Below the pieces are notes generated by a model. That model was given only the letters and a program-made list of their open reading frames with translations. It was not told the DNA's origin and ran no database searches. Shown here piece after piece: positions 1 through 8,690 of a stretch of DNA of 64,000 bases. A program made the translations under genes and the position numbers. How positions within the stretch are numbered: the stretch's first letter is position 1; each line of letters starts with the position of its first letter. Origin of the DNA: Psychromicrobium lacuslunae (GTDB lineage Bacteria > Actinomycetota > Actinomycetes > Actinomycetales > Micrococcaceae). Location: contig NZ_CP011005.1 of assembly GCF_000950575.1 (NCBI RefSeq), positions 2,108,001-2,172,000 of the forward strand. The letters run 5' to 3'.

Positions 1-465
1 GCTGCGAAGAAATTCAGCTGGCGGGTTTTTCTCCACCACCACAACGCCTGGATATTTTCCGGACATCCGCACCGCGATTCGAGTGCCTGGCTGATACCCC
101 GGCATCTCAGTAATTGGAATCAGGGTCCGCGTCTTGGTCTTGAAAGGGTAGCCAGCGTGCGGCAGCACACCTAACGACAACTCCACACCGTGATCCGAGT
201 CGTTGATGACCATTCCGGTACGGCTGAGACCAAGGATCTCGGCCCAGGCGAGCTGTCCATTCGCGGTCACCTCGCGGAACTCCTTGGGGTCACCTCGAAA
301 ACCGCCCAGCACACTGCGGGCCATACCGCGCAGCAATAACCAGATGAAACCGAGGGTTATGCCAGTCACGCCAAGTGCAATAAGCCACCAAACTGGGACC
401 AGGAAACTCACCAGCAAAGCCGCGATTCCCGCTCCCAGCAGGGCTGAGCCAATGATCTTGATCAT
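1..465 (-). CDS. Hypothetical membrane protein, C-terminus cut by window edge
   Basis: The gene runs off the left edge, so only its first 155 codons are visible. Translation from an ATG at 465 (GGAG about ten bases upstream) starts MIKIIGSALLGAG and has two hydrophobic segments at roughly residues 4-24 and 27-45, followed by a soluble, beta-rich-looking region. I do not recognise the family. The topology (short N-terminal hairpin, then a cytoplasmic or extracytoplasmic domain) resembles many small actinobacterial envelope proteins. A run of 11-bp direct repeats lies about 185 bp upstream and could be a regulatory site for it. Function is unknown. Confidence 0.6.
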   Translation of the reverse strand, partial: MIKIIGSALLGAGIAALLVSFLVPVWWLIALGVTGITLGFIWLLLRGMARSVLGGFRGDPKEFREVTANGQLAWAEILGLSRTGMVINDSDHGVELSLGVLPHAGYPFKTKTRTLIPITEMPGYQPGTRIAVRMSGKYPGVVVVEKNPPAEFLRS

Positions 466-649
466 CGCACCGTCTCCGTCCAATCAGCGGCTACCGCGAG
501 TTGCGGCGTCAAAAATATCGCAGAACTCTATTTTATTTCAAAATTGCACTAATTGCTTGACTCCCGCTACGACTAGCAATCTAGGCGCCACCGAGCGCCA
601 TGTCTAAGCCCCCGCCCAGTTCAGATCCTCTTTGGAGCCTCGTGGGACC

Positions 650-682
650 CTCTTCAGCCACTCTTCAGCCACTCTTCAACCC
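650..682. repeat. Three 11-bp direct repeats (CTCTTCAGCCA type)
   Basis: Three consecutive 11-bp units: two identical CTCTTCAGCCA and a third CTCTTCAACCC. An 11-bp period is one helical turn, the spacing seen for operator units of OmpR/PhoP-family regulators. The repeats lie between two leftward genes, upstream of the gene ending at the window edge. The regulator is unknown. Confidence 0.6.
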
Positions 683-749
683 TCAGGCCCGGCGGAATAA
701 TCCGCGGCGACCCTAGTAGGCGCTGGCTCAGCCATCAGCCAGGCTCGGA

Positions 750-1208
750 TCACCCTCTGACTTTCTTGAAGTAGAAGCCCGGTGGCTGATCTGGGTCAGG
801 TGTCACCATCAGGAAATACTCGTCACCGGATTTTTCAAAGGTCAGCGGAACCTTGAATCCACCGCTGGGCGACTTGGCGGAAATTTCCACCACATCGTCA
901 CCGGCAAAGAACTTATCGTCACCGATCTTCCACTCCGCTTTCAGCTGATTTAAGTGGGCGTCGGTATAGTTGCCGATAAAAAAGTTCTCCGGCGTACCGT
1001 TCAATACCAACACTCCATTTTTTTCGAAGCTTAGCGTGCCACCCGTCGACTCGGATTTGTTGCCACGGCTTTGATCAAATGCCCAGGAACCAATCAGTTG
1101 ATCTTCGGTCACCTTCTGTGCCGCGCAGGAGCTGAGCGAAAAACACAGTGCCGCCGCGGCCAAGCAAACCAGCAGCCTGGCAACCTTGCCCACTATAAAT
1201 TCTTTCAT
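750..1208 (-). CDS. Putative secreted lipoprotein
   Basis: A 152-residue protein with a lipoprotein signal peptide: positively charged start, hydrophobic stretch at about residues 10-27, and lipobox LSSC with the lipidated Cys at residue 28. The mature part is short and polar and begins with an ITEDQLIGSW-like segment (here VTEDQLIGSW). This type of start, with later alternating beta-strand-like stretches, is seen in small lipocalin-like or beta-clip lipoproteins, but I cannot assign a family. It is probably anchored to the outer face of the membrane. It stands alone between other small leftward genes. Function unknown. Confidence 0.7.
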   Translation of the reverse strand: MKEFIVGKVARLLVCLAAAALCFSLSSCAAQKVTEDQLIGSWAFDQSRGNKSESTGGTLSFEKNGVLVLNGTPENFFIGNYTDAHLNQLKAEWKIGDDKFFAGDDVVEISAKSPSGGFKVPLTFEKSGDEYFLMVTPDPDQPPGFYFKKVRG

Positions 1209-1266
1209 TCCTGCTACTTCCTACCTCAAACTAGTCTGGATGCGCCGAAGACCGAAGAGAGTCGAG

Positions 1267-1707
1267 CTAGATTTCTTTCAGCACGGCTCGCAGCCTGCCG
1301 TCCACACCCTGATGCCGATCCAGGAATTGTGCCACCAACTTCCGGTCTTCAATATTCAACACCGCAGTCAGCGACCGGGCGAAGTGCAATTGAAGTTCAA
1401 TCGGTTCAGTAAGTAGCGTCCGGAGTATCTCTAGCGCCGGAGCGGCTAAGCCAGCGACTTTCAACTCAGCTGGGCTGGCGTTCACGCCGAAACTCAAGAG
1501 CAACTCAGCCAAATCAGTGACAAATTGACGGCGTCCGGAGTTTTCCACCTGGCTAAATCCGCGTTCCAAAACATAACGCAAAACTAGTGCCGCTTGATCG
1601 GCCGAATCTCGAGTCCAGGCCGAACTCGTCGTGGCACGCCCCTTCCGAGGGTGCAAGGCAGGGACTAGCGGCAACCGAGGCACAGCTAGCCGAACTTCCT
1701 GGTGCAT
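1267..1707 (-). CDS. Hypothetical protein (146 aa)
   Basis: I chose the ATG at 1707 (MHQEVRLAVPRL) because AGGAG sits seven bases before it; the longer reading frame begins with a TTG that overlaps this ribosome binding site. The C-terminal two thirds look helical (for example the LVLRYVLERGF and LAELLLSFGVN segments), with no membrane segment or recognisable motif. It could be a small cytoplasmic all-alpha protein. No functional clue comes from the neighbours, which are also uncharacterised. Confidence 0.5.
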   Translation of the reverse strand: MHQEVRLAVPRLPLVPALHPRKGRATTSSAWTRDSADQAALVLRYVLERGFSQVENSGRRQFVTDLAELLLSFGVNASPAELKVAGLAAPALEILRTLLTEPIELQLHFARSLTAVLNIEDRKLVAQFLDRHQGVDGRLRAVLKEI

Positions 1708-1927
1708 TTCACTCCTGACGGTCAACCCCCAGCCGATAACGCCAAAAATGTACCATTTCTACACGTGTCAATCCGTCAGTTTCAAGCGTCGTCGAAAAAC
1801 TTCCAGTCACTTCCAACAAAACTTCCAGTCAGCAGTTGAGAGGCGCCGACGAAAGCAACCGAGGTTAAGCAGGATGCCTCAGCTGAGGCGAACGGTTGAC
1901 CAGCGGAATTCGGAGCTAGCTTGGCAG

Positions 1928-2167
1928 CTAACCAGCAAAGAGACGCACGATGGCAATTACCATAAAGGCGATCCCAATGACCATGCCGCCAAATAGCGGA
2001 AATATTATTGACCCAGAGATCGATTCACGCGATGCGGACCTCAAACCGGGAACATTTCGATTCGCCCACTTCAATAGGGAAGCTATTGAATCTCGCTTCA
2101 AAAATCCAAAGATGCAAGCAACGAGAGCAGCCAGTCCAATAAAGAAGATAAGAACTGACTGCCCCAT
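1928..2167 (-). CDS. Small two-helix membrane protein
   Basis: A 79-residue protein with two clear transmembrane segments, at about residues 4-22 (VLIFFIGLAALVACIFGFL) and 53-76, joined by a basic loop of roughly 30 residues. A GGGGGA ribosome binding site precedes the ATG. The family is not recognised. The Arg/Lys-rich loop predicts that the loop is cytoplasmic and both termini are outside. The neighbourhood is accessory, so it may be a strain-variable gene. Confidence 0.6.
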   Translation of the reverse strand: MGQSVLIFFIGLAALVACIFGFLKRDSIASLLKWANRNVPGLRSASRESISGSIIFPLFGGMVIGIAFMVIAIVRLFAG

Positions 2168-2336
2168 GTAAATCCCCCAACCAGGATTAAAGCCTAAACG
2201 ATAATATCAACAGACTAGCATTGATGAGGATTCTGACGCTTCTCGTCCAGACCCCATCCCAATGAAGACTGTAGCCAGACTACTGCTGGCCTGATTCTTG
2301 ACTGAAACTAATCGGAGTCGGATCTACCCAGGTTTT

Positions 2337-2873
2337 TTAATTGCTCATCAGGTTTCCAGCCAACGGGGGACCTGAGTGAGACGCATACCAGTTGCATCCC
2401 CTTGAAATCCACCTCGCCCGCCACTCAGCTTGACTAATATGCCCATGATCATCGGTCACACCGAAACGAAACCCGCAAGAGTAACAAACCTCGTTAGAGC
2501 CGACGCCTCGACTTGAGTAAGGGGGAAGTCGCAATCTGTCCCATCCGCAAACCGGACAGAAAAATGGTGGTGATTTTGACGTTTGCAGCCAGGAGTGTTT
2601 TGATCGATTTTTATATGGAACCTTTGCCAACTGGGTGTCGGGATTCCAACCTAGCGAAGGTTTCAGCACCGCGGAACTGCGCCAAGGCTTACCATCCTTA
2701 ACCCACTCTTCCCGCCAGGCGTCTTGGGAAATACTCAAGTCATCATCTGTATACCCATACTCGTAGCCACAAGACGGACAAATTTCGTGTGAAGCACCTC
2801 CCAAAAAAGATCGAGGCTCTTCTTCGAGATTTGGATAGCCACAAACTAGACAAAAATGCTGATTAGGGCTCAT
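2337..2873 (-). CDS. Tandem CPCC-type zinc-ribbon protein
   Basis: A 178-residue protein made of two copies of a cysteine-rich module. Copy one (about residues 8-60) has CLVCGYP then CPSCGYEYGYTDDD; copy two (about 105-160) has CPVCGWD then CYSCGFRFGVTDD. Each copy supplies four Cys for one zinc ion and continues into a conserved W-R-x-x-W segment (WREEW, WRARW). This matches the CPCC / cysteine-rich CPCC family, small proteins often found in variable genomic islands and near polymorphic toxin-immunity genes. The exact role is unknown. The internal duplication into one chain is notable, since the unit is commonly single. Confidence 0.75.
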   Translation of the reverse strand: MSPNQHFCLVCGYPNLEEEPRSFLGGASHEICPSCGYEYGYTDDDLSISQDAWREEWVKDGKPWRSSAVLKPSLGWNPDTQLAKVPYKNRSKHSWLQTSKSPPFFCPVCGWDRLRLPPYSSRGVGSNEVCYSCGFRFGVTDDHGHISQAEWRARWISRGCNWYASHSGPPLAGNLMSN

Positions 2874-2957
2874 GAAGCTGACACCCCGGTGCCATAGTTC
2901 ACGCTGAGCGGTCTGGGAGAGGGTCTGTACGGGTGGCGTTTCAGGAGACCCAGTTCA

Positions 2958-3350
2958 TCAAATTTCAATATCGGACTCCCATATCAGCGCGGGTCGTGAA
3001 TCCCAGGTTGGGCGAACGAACTTGATTTTTTCATCCTCAGGGTCGGTGCAGGTCACGACCCACTCAGGATCAACCTGATCCCTCACCTCCCGCGCAAGGT
3101 TCCAGAGCCGCTGCTGGAAATCGGGCGCATTGGGCAGGGAGTCCGGCGGGTATTCCAAATCGTATCTACTGAAATTCTCATCAGCGATCGCCACCAGCTT
3201 TTCAATTAACTCCGGGCTAAGGGAAAGCTCTTCCCCTCGCGGGTTGCGGAAGCCGTACTTACCAGAGGTCCACAGGACGGAGTCACTCCAATCCTCGAAA
3301 ATCTGAAGTATTGCTGGAGCTTCCGCGTCAATTACTTCAAATTTATTCAT
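2958..3350 (-). CDS. Hypothetical acidic protein, immunity-protein-like
   Basis: A 130-residue acidic, Trp-rich soluble protein (MNKFEVIDAEAP...) with AGGATGAAAT before the ATG. Size, acidity and lack of signal peptide resemble bacterial toxin-immunity proteins, and the tandem CPCC gene 85 bp downstream is of a type found in such islands. No toxin gene is present in this window, so this reading is only suggestive. It could equally be an orphan cytoplasmic protein of unknown function. Confidence 0.5.
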   Translation of the reverse strand: MNKFEVIDAEAPAILQIFEDWSDSVLWTSGKYGFRNPRGEELSLSPELIEKLVAIADENFSRYDLEYPPDSLPNAPDFQQRLWNLAREVRDQVDPEWVVTCTDPEDEKIKFVRPTWDSRPALIWESDIEI

Positions 3351-3847
3351 ATTTCATCCTCAAAACGGACAAGTGGCACCTAGGAATCCATTCTCACCGA
3401 CCCAACGGCAATTTTCTTTGCTTGCCCATAATAAATCAATTATATATAGATCTAATACTTTCATCGCTTCCTGCTTCCTGCTTCCTCAATAAGTTCAGCT
3501 TCCCTGATTAGCACCTCTCCACGGACCTCGCGACAACCAAGGTTGTTTTAGCAGCCCGACCCATCCCTGCCCTGTATCCCCAGATGTAACTGGATGCCTC
3601 AGTCCCCCGCGTCGCAAAGACAAAGGGGGCGCCTTCCCCCCCCCCCCAAAAAAAAACGGGCACTTTCTTAATAGGCAGCTGTTACCTCTTCAAGGCTCCC
3701 CCGCAGCCCTCTGAATGACGTCATTGCACCCCGGCCCTTTGCCCGGGAACAAGCAGCCAGTAGAATGTGTTTTAAGTTACAGTTCATTAACTGAACACAG
3801 CTGAACCGCACAGCGATGTTCGTTCGCCAAAGCAAAAGGAGCTTCCC
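3351..3847. other. 497-bp gap without a convincing gene
   Basis: No credible coding region here. The stretch includes an AT-rich patch (about 3425-3455, with TTATATATAG), a TTCCTGC motif repeated in tandem near 3464-3485, a short inverted repeat ACAACCAAGGTTGT followed by TTT at 3533-3549, and a C12/A9 homopolymer tract. The last 50 bp probably hold the promoter and ribosome binding site (AAAGGAGC) of the thiolase gene. Composition differs from the flanking core genes and marks the end of the accessory segment. Confidence 0.5.
3636..3656. repeat. Homopolymer tract C12 then A9
   Basis: Twelve C followed directly by nine A, preceded by GGGGGCGCCTT so that a G5/C5 hairpin can form. Such a tract is prone to replication slippage and to sequencing error. 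It is intergenic, about 190 bp before the thiolase start. Confidence 0.8.
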
Positions 3848-5038
3848 ATGCCCAGCCCTGAAGATGTGGTCATCCTGTCCGGCGCCCGGACCCCGCAAGG
3901 CAAGCTGAAGGGTGCACTGGCCAGTTTCGAAGCGGTCGAGCTCGGCGGTTTCGCGATCCGAGGCGCGCTGGAAAAAGCTGGCGTGAAGGCAGAGCAAGTC
4001 GGCGCGGTGATCATGGGGCACGTGGTCCAGGCCGGAACCGGTCAAAACCCGGCCCGGCAGTCAGCCATTAACGCCGGGATCGGCTGGGACGTGCCGACCG
4101 TGACCATCAATAAGGTCTGCCTTTCCGGCCTGGCAGCAATCACCGACGCCGCCCGGCTTATCCGCAGCGGTGAGGCCGATATCGTGGTAGCTGGCGGCCA
4201 GGAATCAATGACGAACTGTCCACACCTGCTCCCAGGCTCTCGCAATGGTTGGAACTACGGCAGCTTCACCGCGATTGATTCGGTGGCCCACGACGGCCTC
4301 ACCGATGCCTTCGACGGCGAGTCGATGGGATCTTCGACTGAGCGCAAGAACACCGAGCTAAACATTGATCGAGCGGCTCAGGACGAGGTTGCCGCCGCTT
4401 CGCATCAACGTGCCGCGCAAGCCCAGGCGGCGGGTGTATTCGAGCAGGAAATCGTTCCGGTCAGCGTACCGCAACGCAAGGGTGAACCTGTTCTGGTCAG
4501 CCAGGACGAAGGAGTGAGAGCCAACACCACGGTCGAAAGCCTGGCGGGTCTGCGATCAGCCTTCGCTAAGGACGGCACTATTACCGCGGGCAACTCCTCC
4601 CCGCTCTCCGACGGCGCGGCCGCCGTCGTGCTGACCACCCGCGCCAAAGCCGAGGAACTGGGACTTAGCTGGCTCGCTGTAGTCGGCAAGCCGGGGCAGG
4701 TCGCTGGCCCGGACACTTCACTGCATTCACAGCCTTCGAACGCCATTAACCAAGCCCTACAACGGGCCGGCTGGCAGGTCGAGGACCTTGATTTCATCGA
4801 AATCAACGAAGCTTTCGGCTCCGTCGCCGTGCAGTCGCTCAAAGACCTGAACTACCCACTGGAAAAAACGAATATCCATGGTGGTGCGATCGCGGTCGGC
4901 CACCCGATTGGCGCCTCGGGCGCCCGGTTGGCCCTGCATGCCGCCCTGGAACTCAGCCGACGTGGCAGCGGCAAAGCGGCAGTTTCGCTGTGTGGCGGCG
5001 GCGGCCAAGGCGAAGCACTACTGCTCTTCCGGGACTGA
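3848..5038 (+). CDS. Acetyl-CoA C-acetyltransferase (thiolase)
   Basis: A complete thiolase of 396 residues. It condenses two acetyl-CoA to acetoacetyl-CoA or cleaves 3-ketoacyl-CoA in the cytoplasm. Visible landmarks: nucleophilic Cys91 in NKVCLSG, INEAF near residue 318, His352 in GHPIGASGAR, and Cys382 in CGGGGQGEA. Family length is about 390. AAAGGAGC precedes the ATG. The next gene follows two bases after the stop and may be co-transcribed. Biosynthetic (AtoB/ThlA-like) and degradative (FadA-like) members are not separable here, and no FadB-like partner lies nearby, so I give no gene symbol. Confidence 0.92.
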   Translation: MPSPEDVVILSGARTPQGKLKGALASFEAVELGGFAIRGALEKAGVKAEQVGAVIMGHVVQAGTGQNPARQSAINAGIGWDVPTVTINKVCLSGLAAITDAARLIRSGEADIVVAGGQESMTNCPHLLPGSRNGWNYGSFTAIDSVAHDGLTDAFDGESMGSSTERKNTELNIDRAAQDEVAAASHQRAAQAQAAGVFEQEIVPVSVPQRKGEPVLVSQDEGVRANTTVESLAGLRSAFAKDGTITAGNSSPLSDGAAAVVLTTRAKAEELGLSWLAVVGKPGQVAGPDTSLHSQPSNAINQALQRAGWQVEDLDFIEINEAFGSVAVQSLKDLNYPLEKTNIHGGAIAVGHPIGASGARLALHAALELSRRGSGKAAVSLCGGGGQGEALLLFRD

Positions 5039-5040
5039 GC

Positions 5041-5505
5041 ATGAGCGCAGAGAGTTTCCTTGCCGACGCCGCCGCGCGGGGTTTGCCGGTTGAGGTCATC
5101 GAACGTCCGGCCGCTAATAGCCTGGCCGAGGCGGCCGAGCTGCTCGGCATTCAGCCAGCCGATATCGTCAAGTCACTCGTGGTGAAACACAAAGACGGCA
5201 GCTTTTTGTTCGCGCTCATCCCCGGCGATCGGCAAATCTCCTGGCCAAAGCTCCGCGAGCTGATCGGCGTCAATAAGCTCTCGATGCCTTCAGCCGAAGT
5301 AGCACTTGAGGCAACCGGTTATGAACGCGGCACCATCACCCCGGTTGGAGCCCAAGGGAACTGGCCGGTTTATGCCGATCAGTCAATCAAAGGTCGGCGG
5401 ATATCAATGGGGGCTGGCGCACATGGCCGCAGCGCCTTCCTGAACGCCGATGCATTGATTGAAGCCTACTCAGCGATAGTGGCCGATATTAGCGAGCTGC
5501 TCTGA
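5041..5505 (+). CDS. YbaK/EbsC-type aminoacyl-tRNA deacylase
   Basis: Start ATG at 5041 lies two bases after the thiolase stop; an in-frame upstream extension would overlap the thiolase and is rejected. The 154-residue product fits the YbaK/ProX editing-domain fold: a segment DIVKSLVVKHKDG with the conserved Lys near residue 41, then a later GxGxHGRSAFLNAD segment. Members remove mischarged amino acids (typically Cys or Ala from tRNA-Pro) in trans. Substrate specificity cannot be read from the sequence. Its coupling to a thiolase gene is probably only positional. Confidence 0.85.
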   Translation: MSAESFLADAAARGLPVEVIERPAANSLAEAAELLGIQPADIVKSLVVKHKDGSFLFALIPGDRQISWPKLRELIGVNKLSMPSAEVALEATGYERGTITPVGAQGNWPVYADQSIKGRRISMGAGAHGRSAFLNADALIEAYSAIVADISELL

Positions 5506-5563
5506 GCGGCAGTCAAACCGCCACTCAGAGCTCAGCGAATAAACGGCCCCTAGCTGGCCTCAG

Positions 5564-8500
5564 CTAGACCTCACTGAGGCCACGAAACCGGAGTGTCACT
5601 AACTCGAAGGGACGTAGCTGAAGCTCCAGTCTGCCATCCTGCTGTTGCAGCGCTTTTTGCGGTACCGCCCGCTCTAGGAGGTCAGTTTCGATCACCTCAA
5701 GGTAGTCAAAATTCGGCTGCAGTTCGGCACGCGCCCTGCCGCCAAGGGACTCATAGAGTCGCACCACTAGATCGCCACTCTGGTCGTCTGCCAGCTTGAC
5801 CGCGCTAATCACCACCGATTCATTGTCCGACCGAATCAGCGGCTCCACCGAGGTGCCACCGGGCAGCGAGCGCTCCGGCAAGTTAATCGCGTATCCCGAT
5901 CGCACCGCATCAGAAACGCCGCTACCCGGGAGCAGCGCGAACCTCATCCGATGCACTCCCTGATCGGTCTGCGGATCGGGAAACCGGGGGGCGCGCAGGA
6001 TGGAGGCTCGGATTGTCGTGCCGTTCGGCTGCCCAGGCCCTGCCTCTACAGCTGGTTGGCGGGTCACGTCATAGCCATACGTTGCATCATTACTCAAGGT
6101 CACGCCGTAGCCAGGTTCCTCGACGCGCAGCCAGCGGTGTGCGCAGATCTCGAACTTGGCCGCGTCCCAGGAGGTGTTGCTGTGGGTGGGTCGCTGCAGG
6201 TGACCGAATTGGATCTCTGCGCTACTTCGGTCGGCCTGCAGGTCCAGTGGGAAAGCTAATTTAAGCAGCTTCTCCTTCTCAAACCAGCTGACCTCAATCT
6301 CGAGCACAATCTCACGCGACCCAGCGGCGAGTGAGACGCGCTGTTCAATCGATGATTCGCCGAAGCTGCGTCGGATCAGCACACTGGAGGGGCCTTCTAC
6401 TCGGATCGAATCCAGCTCAGTCAGATCGACTGCGGTGTTGCGGTAGAACTCGTCAATGTCCCAGGCATCCCAGTCATTGGGAAAGTCAGGGTGCAATTGG
6501 AATAGGTTGCCCGGTCCTGAGAGCACCTCACGCCGTTGTTCATGGTCGTAAATCGAGGTGAATAAGCCTGCTTGATCGAGCCGCACCGTCAGGTATTCGT
6601 TCTGTAGCAGCCAACCCGTTTCCTCTGCACTGACCGTCTGCTCGACCTCGCGCTGCGGCACCCAGCGTGCCGAGTGGGCCGGAATACCACCGCGCTCCTG
6701 CGGGGCGGCATTGAAGACCAGCGCACCCGGTACCTGTGCAGCTTCGGTGGACAACGGCTGTCCAGCGAGGGCTTGCTGAGTTCTGCCGATCAGTTCGGTC
6801 AGCTCGACCTCGATCGCAGCGTAGGCTTCGGCAGCTTCCCGATGCACCCAGGCAATCGAAGTACCCGGCAAGATGTCATGGAACTGCAATAGCAGTACTT
6901 GCTTCCAGATTCGGCAAAAAACATCATAGGGATACTCGAAATCAGACCGCAACGCGGCTGTGGTGGCCCAAAGTTCGGCCTCGTAGAGCAAATGCTCGCT
7001 GCGTCGATTTCCCTGCTTGTTTTTCGCCTGGGTGGTGTAGGTGCCGCGATGGAACTCCAGATAGAGCTCCCCCGACCAGACCGGCGGGTTCTGATACTCC
7101 TGCTCGGCCGCCCGAAAAAAGTCTGCGGGACTTTCTACACTCAGCCGCGGGGCACCCTCCAGATTTTTATTGCGAGCTACCCGGGCCAGCATCTCCCTGG
7201 TCGGACCGCCGCCGCCGTCGCCCCAACCAAAGGGGGCCAGCGAACGACTTGCCGCGCCCTTCTCTTGGAAGTTCCGGGCGGCATGCGCTAGCTGGCTACC
7301 GGAAAGATCAGAGCTATAGGTGTCCACCGGTGGAAAGTGGGTGAAGATCTGAGTGCCGTCAATGCCCTCCCAGTTGAAAGTGTGGTGCGGGAACTTATTG
7401 ATGGTGTTCCAGGATATCTTCTGGGTGAGGAACCATTTCGCCCCGGCTGCTTTAGCGATTTGCGGTAATGCTGCGGAGTAACCGAAAGTATCTGGTAGCC
7501 AGACTTCCTCGGTTTCAATGCCGAACTCTTCGAGGATGAACCTCTTGCCGTAGACGAACTGGCGTGCCATTGCCTCACTGCCGGGCATATTGGTGTCCGG
7601 CTCCACCCACATTCCACCCACCGGGATGAAGCGTCCTTGCCGCACCAGTTCCTTGACTCTGGCAAAAACATCGGGCCGGTGGTCTCGCAACCAGGCGAGT
7701 TGCTGTGCTTGACTCATCGCGAACTTGAAGTCTTCTGCGCCGCTCAACGTGTTGTTTTCCAGCAGATTGACGACATTTGCGCTGGTGCGGCCCACCTTAC
7801 GAACTGTCTCCCGCAGCGGCCACAGCCAGGCAGAGTCAATATGGGCATGGCCAATCGCGCTGATCCGGTGCGAGCTCGCGGCCGCCGGGCTGCCGAGCAC
7901 CTCGACCAACTCGGCACGAGCAGCGGAAGCGGTGGTGTGCACGTCCTGTAGATCTATGGCATCAAGGGATCGTTCCAGCGCTCGCAAGATCTGGTATCGA
8001 CGTGCATCGGTATCAGCAAGTTCCCGACTCAGCTCATTAAGGGTCTCCAGGTCCTGGCAGAGTTCCCAGAGTTCTACATCGAAGAGATTGATATCAGCGC
8101 GGCTCAACCGATACAAGGGCGCTGGGCCGGAAGTCAGTTTGTCACCTATCAGGGTCGGCAAATATCCTTCAGGACTGGCGATCCGAGGATTTGCCGCGGC
8201 CTCAACGTAGACCTCGAACCGTCCCTCAGGGGCGGTCTGCTGATTGACCGGAATCCACTGATTTTTGGGATTGAGGCCCTTCAGCACGCTGCCATCGGGG
8301 AGGTAAACCATCCCCTCGGCGTGAAAGCCGGGGTCAATATCGCCGAAGCCCAGGTTGAAGATCACTTCGACTGTCTGCCCGGGCTGAATCTCTGGCACTT
8401 TACCGGTGAGGTGATACCAACTGGTGCTCCAGGCCGGCCCCCAAGCATCGCCCAGCTGGGCTGGGGCATATTCTTGTCCCAGGGCATGCTCCGGGCTGAC

Positions 8501-8650
8501 CGGCTCACCGTGGATGACGTCCACCAGACCACCGTCAACATGCCAAACCTCAAGCTGCAGGCTTGCTATTGGGGTGTGGATTTCCCGACGCAGCCGCTCG
8601 TGCAGCGTGCGTGCGACACGGTCTTCAATCAGTTTGCGATCGTTGTGCAT
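5564..8650 (-). CDS. Alpha-mannosidase, glycoside hydrolase family 38
   Basis: A large (1,028 aa) cytoplasmic GH38 enzyme removing alpha-linked mannose from imported oligosaccharides. The catalytic domain shows the metal-binding GHAHIDSAWLWP motif near residues 267-278 and the nucleophile Asp387 in WLPDTFGYS, followed by the three-helix region and beta-sandwich domains of the family. There is no signal peptide. The start at 8650 (GGAG nine bases upstream) is preferred to an in-frame site 120 codons further up, which would overlap the next gene. It lies 40 bp downstream of the GH5 gene, in the same direction, and both are probably under the LacI regulator. With GH85 and GH5 it forms an N-glycan degradation set. 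Confidence 0.93.
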   Translation of the reverse strand: MHNDRKLIEDRVARTLHERLRREIHTPIASLQLEVWHVDGGLVDVIHGEPVSPEHALGQEYAPAQLGDAWGPAWSTSWYHLTGKVPEIQPGQTVEVIFNLGFGDIDPGFHAEGMVYLPDGSVLKGLNPKNQWIPVNQQTAPEGRFEVYVEAAANPRIASPEGYLPTLIGDKLTSGPAPLYRLSRADINLFDVELWELCQDLETLNELSRELADTDARRYQILRALERSLDAIDLQDVHTTASAARAELVEVLGSPAAASSHRISAIGHAHIDSAWLWPLRETVRKVGRTSANVVNLLENNTLSGAEDFKFAMSQAQQLAWLRDHRPDVFARVKELVRQGRFIPVGGMWVEPDTNMPGSEAMARQFVYGKRFILEEFGIETEEVWLPDTFGYSAALPQIAKAAGAKWFLTQKISWNTINKFPHHTFNWEGIDGTQIFTHFPPVDTYSSDLSGSQLAHAARNFQEKGAASRSLAPFGWGDGGGGPTREMLARVARNKNLEGAPRLSVESPADFFRAAEQEYQNPPVWSGELYLEFHRGTYTTQAKNKQGNRRSEHLLYEAELWATTAALRSDFEYPYDVFCRIWKQVLLLQFHDILPGTSIAWVHREAAEAYAAIEVELTELIGRTQQALAGQPLSTEAAQVPGALVFNAAPQERGGIPAHSARWVPQREVEQTVSAEETGWLLQNEYLTVRLDQAGLFTSIYDHEQRREVLSGPGNLFQLHPDFPNDWDAWDIDEFYRNTAVDLTELDSIRVEGPSSVLIRRSFGESSIEQRVSLAAGSREIVLEIEVSWFEKEKLLKLAFPLDLQADRSSAEIQFGHLQRPTHSNTSWDAAKFEICAHRWLRVEEPGYGVTLSNDATYGYDVTRQPAVEAGPGQPNGTTIRASILRAPRFPDPQTDQGVHRMRFALLPGSGVSDAVRSGYAINLPERSLPGGTSVEPLIRSDNESVVISAVKLADDQSGDLVVRLYESLGGRARAELQPNFDYLEVIETDLLERAVPQKALQQQDGRLELQLRPFELVTLRFRGLSEV

Positions 8651-8690
8651 GCCAAAGCTCCATTCGAGAGGAGGACGGAAAACATCTCGC

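Noticed and set aside
203-607. Plus-strand open frame of 134 aa
   Set aside because: Overlaps the minus-strand membrane-protein gene at the left edge and has the Arg/Pro/Ser-rich composition of an antisense frame.
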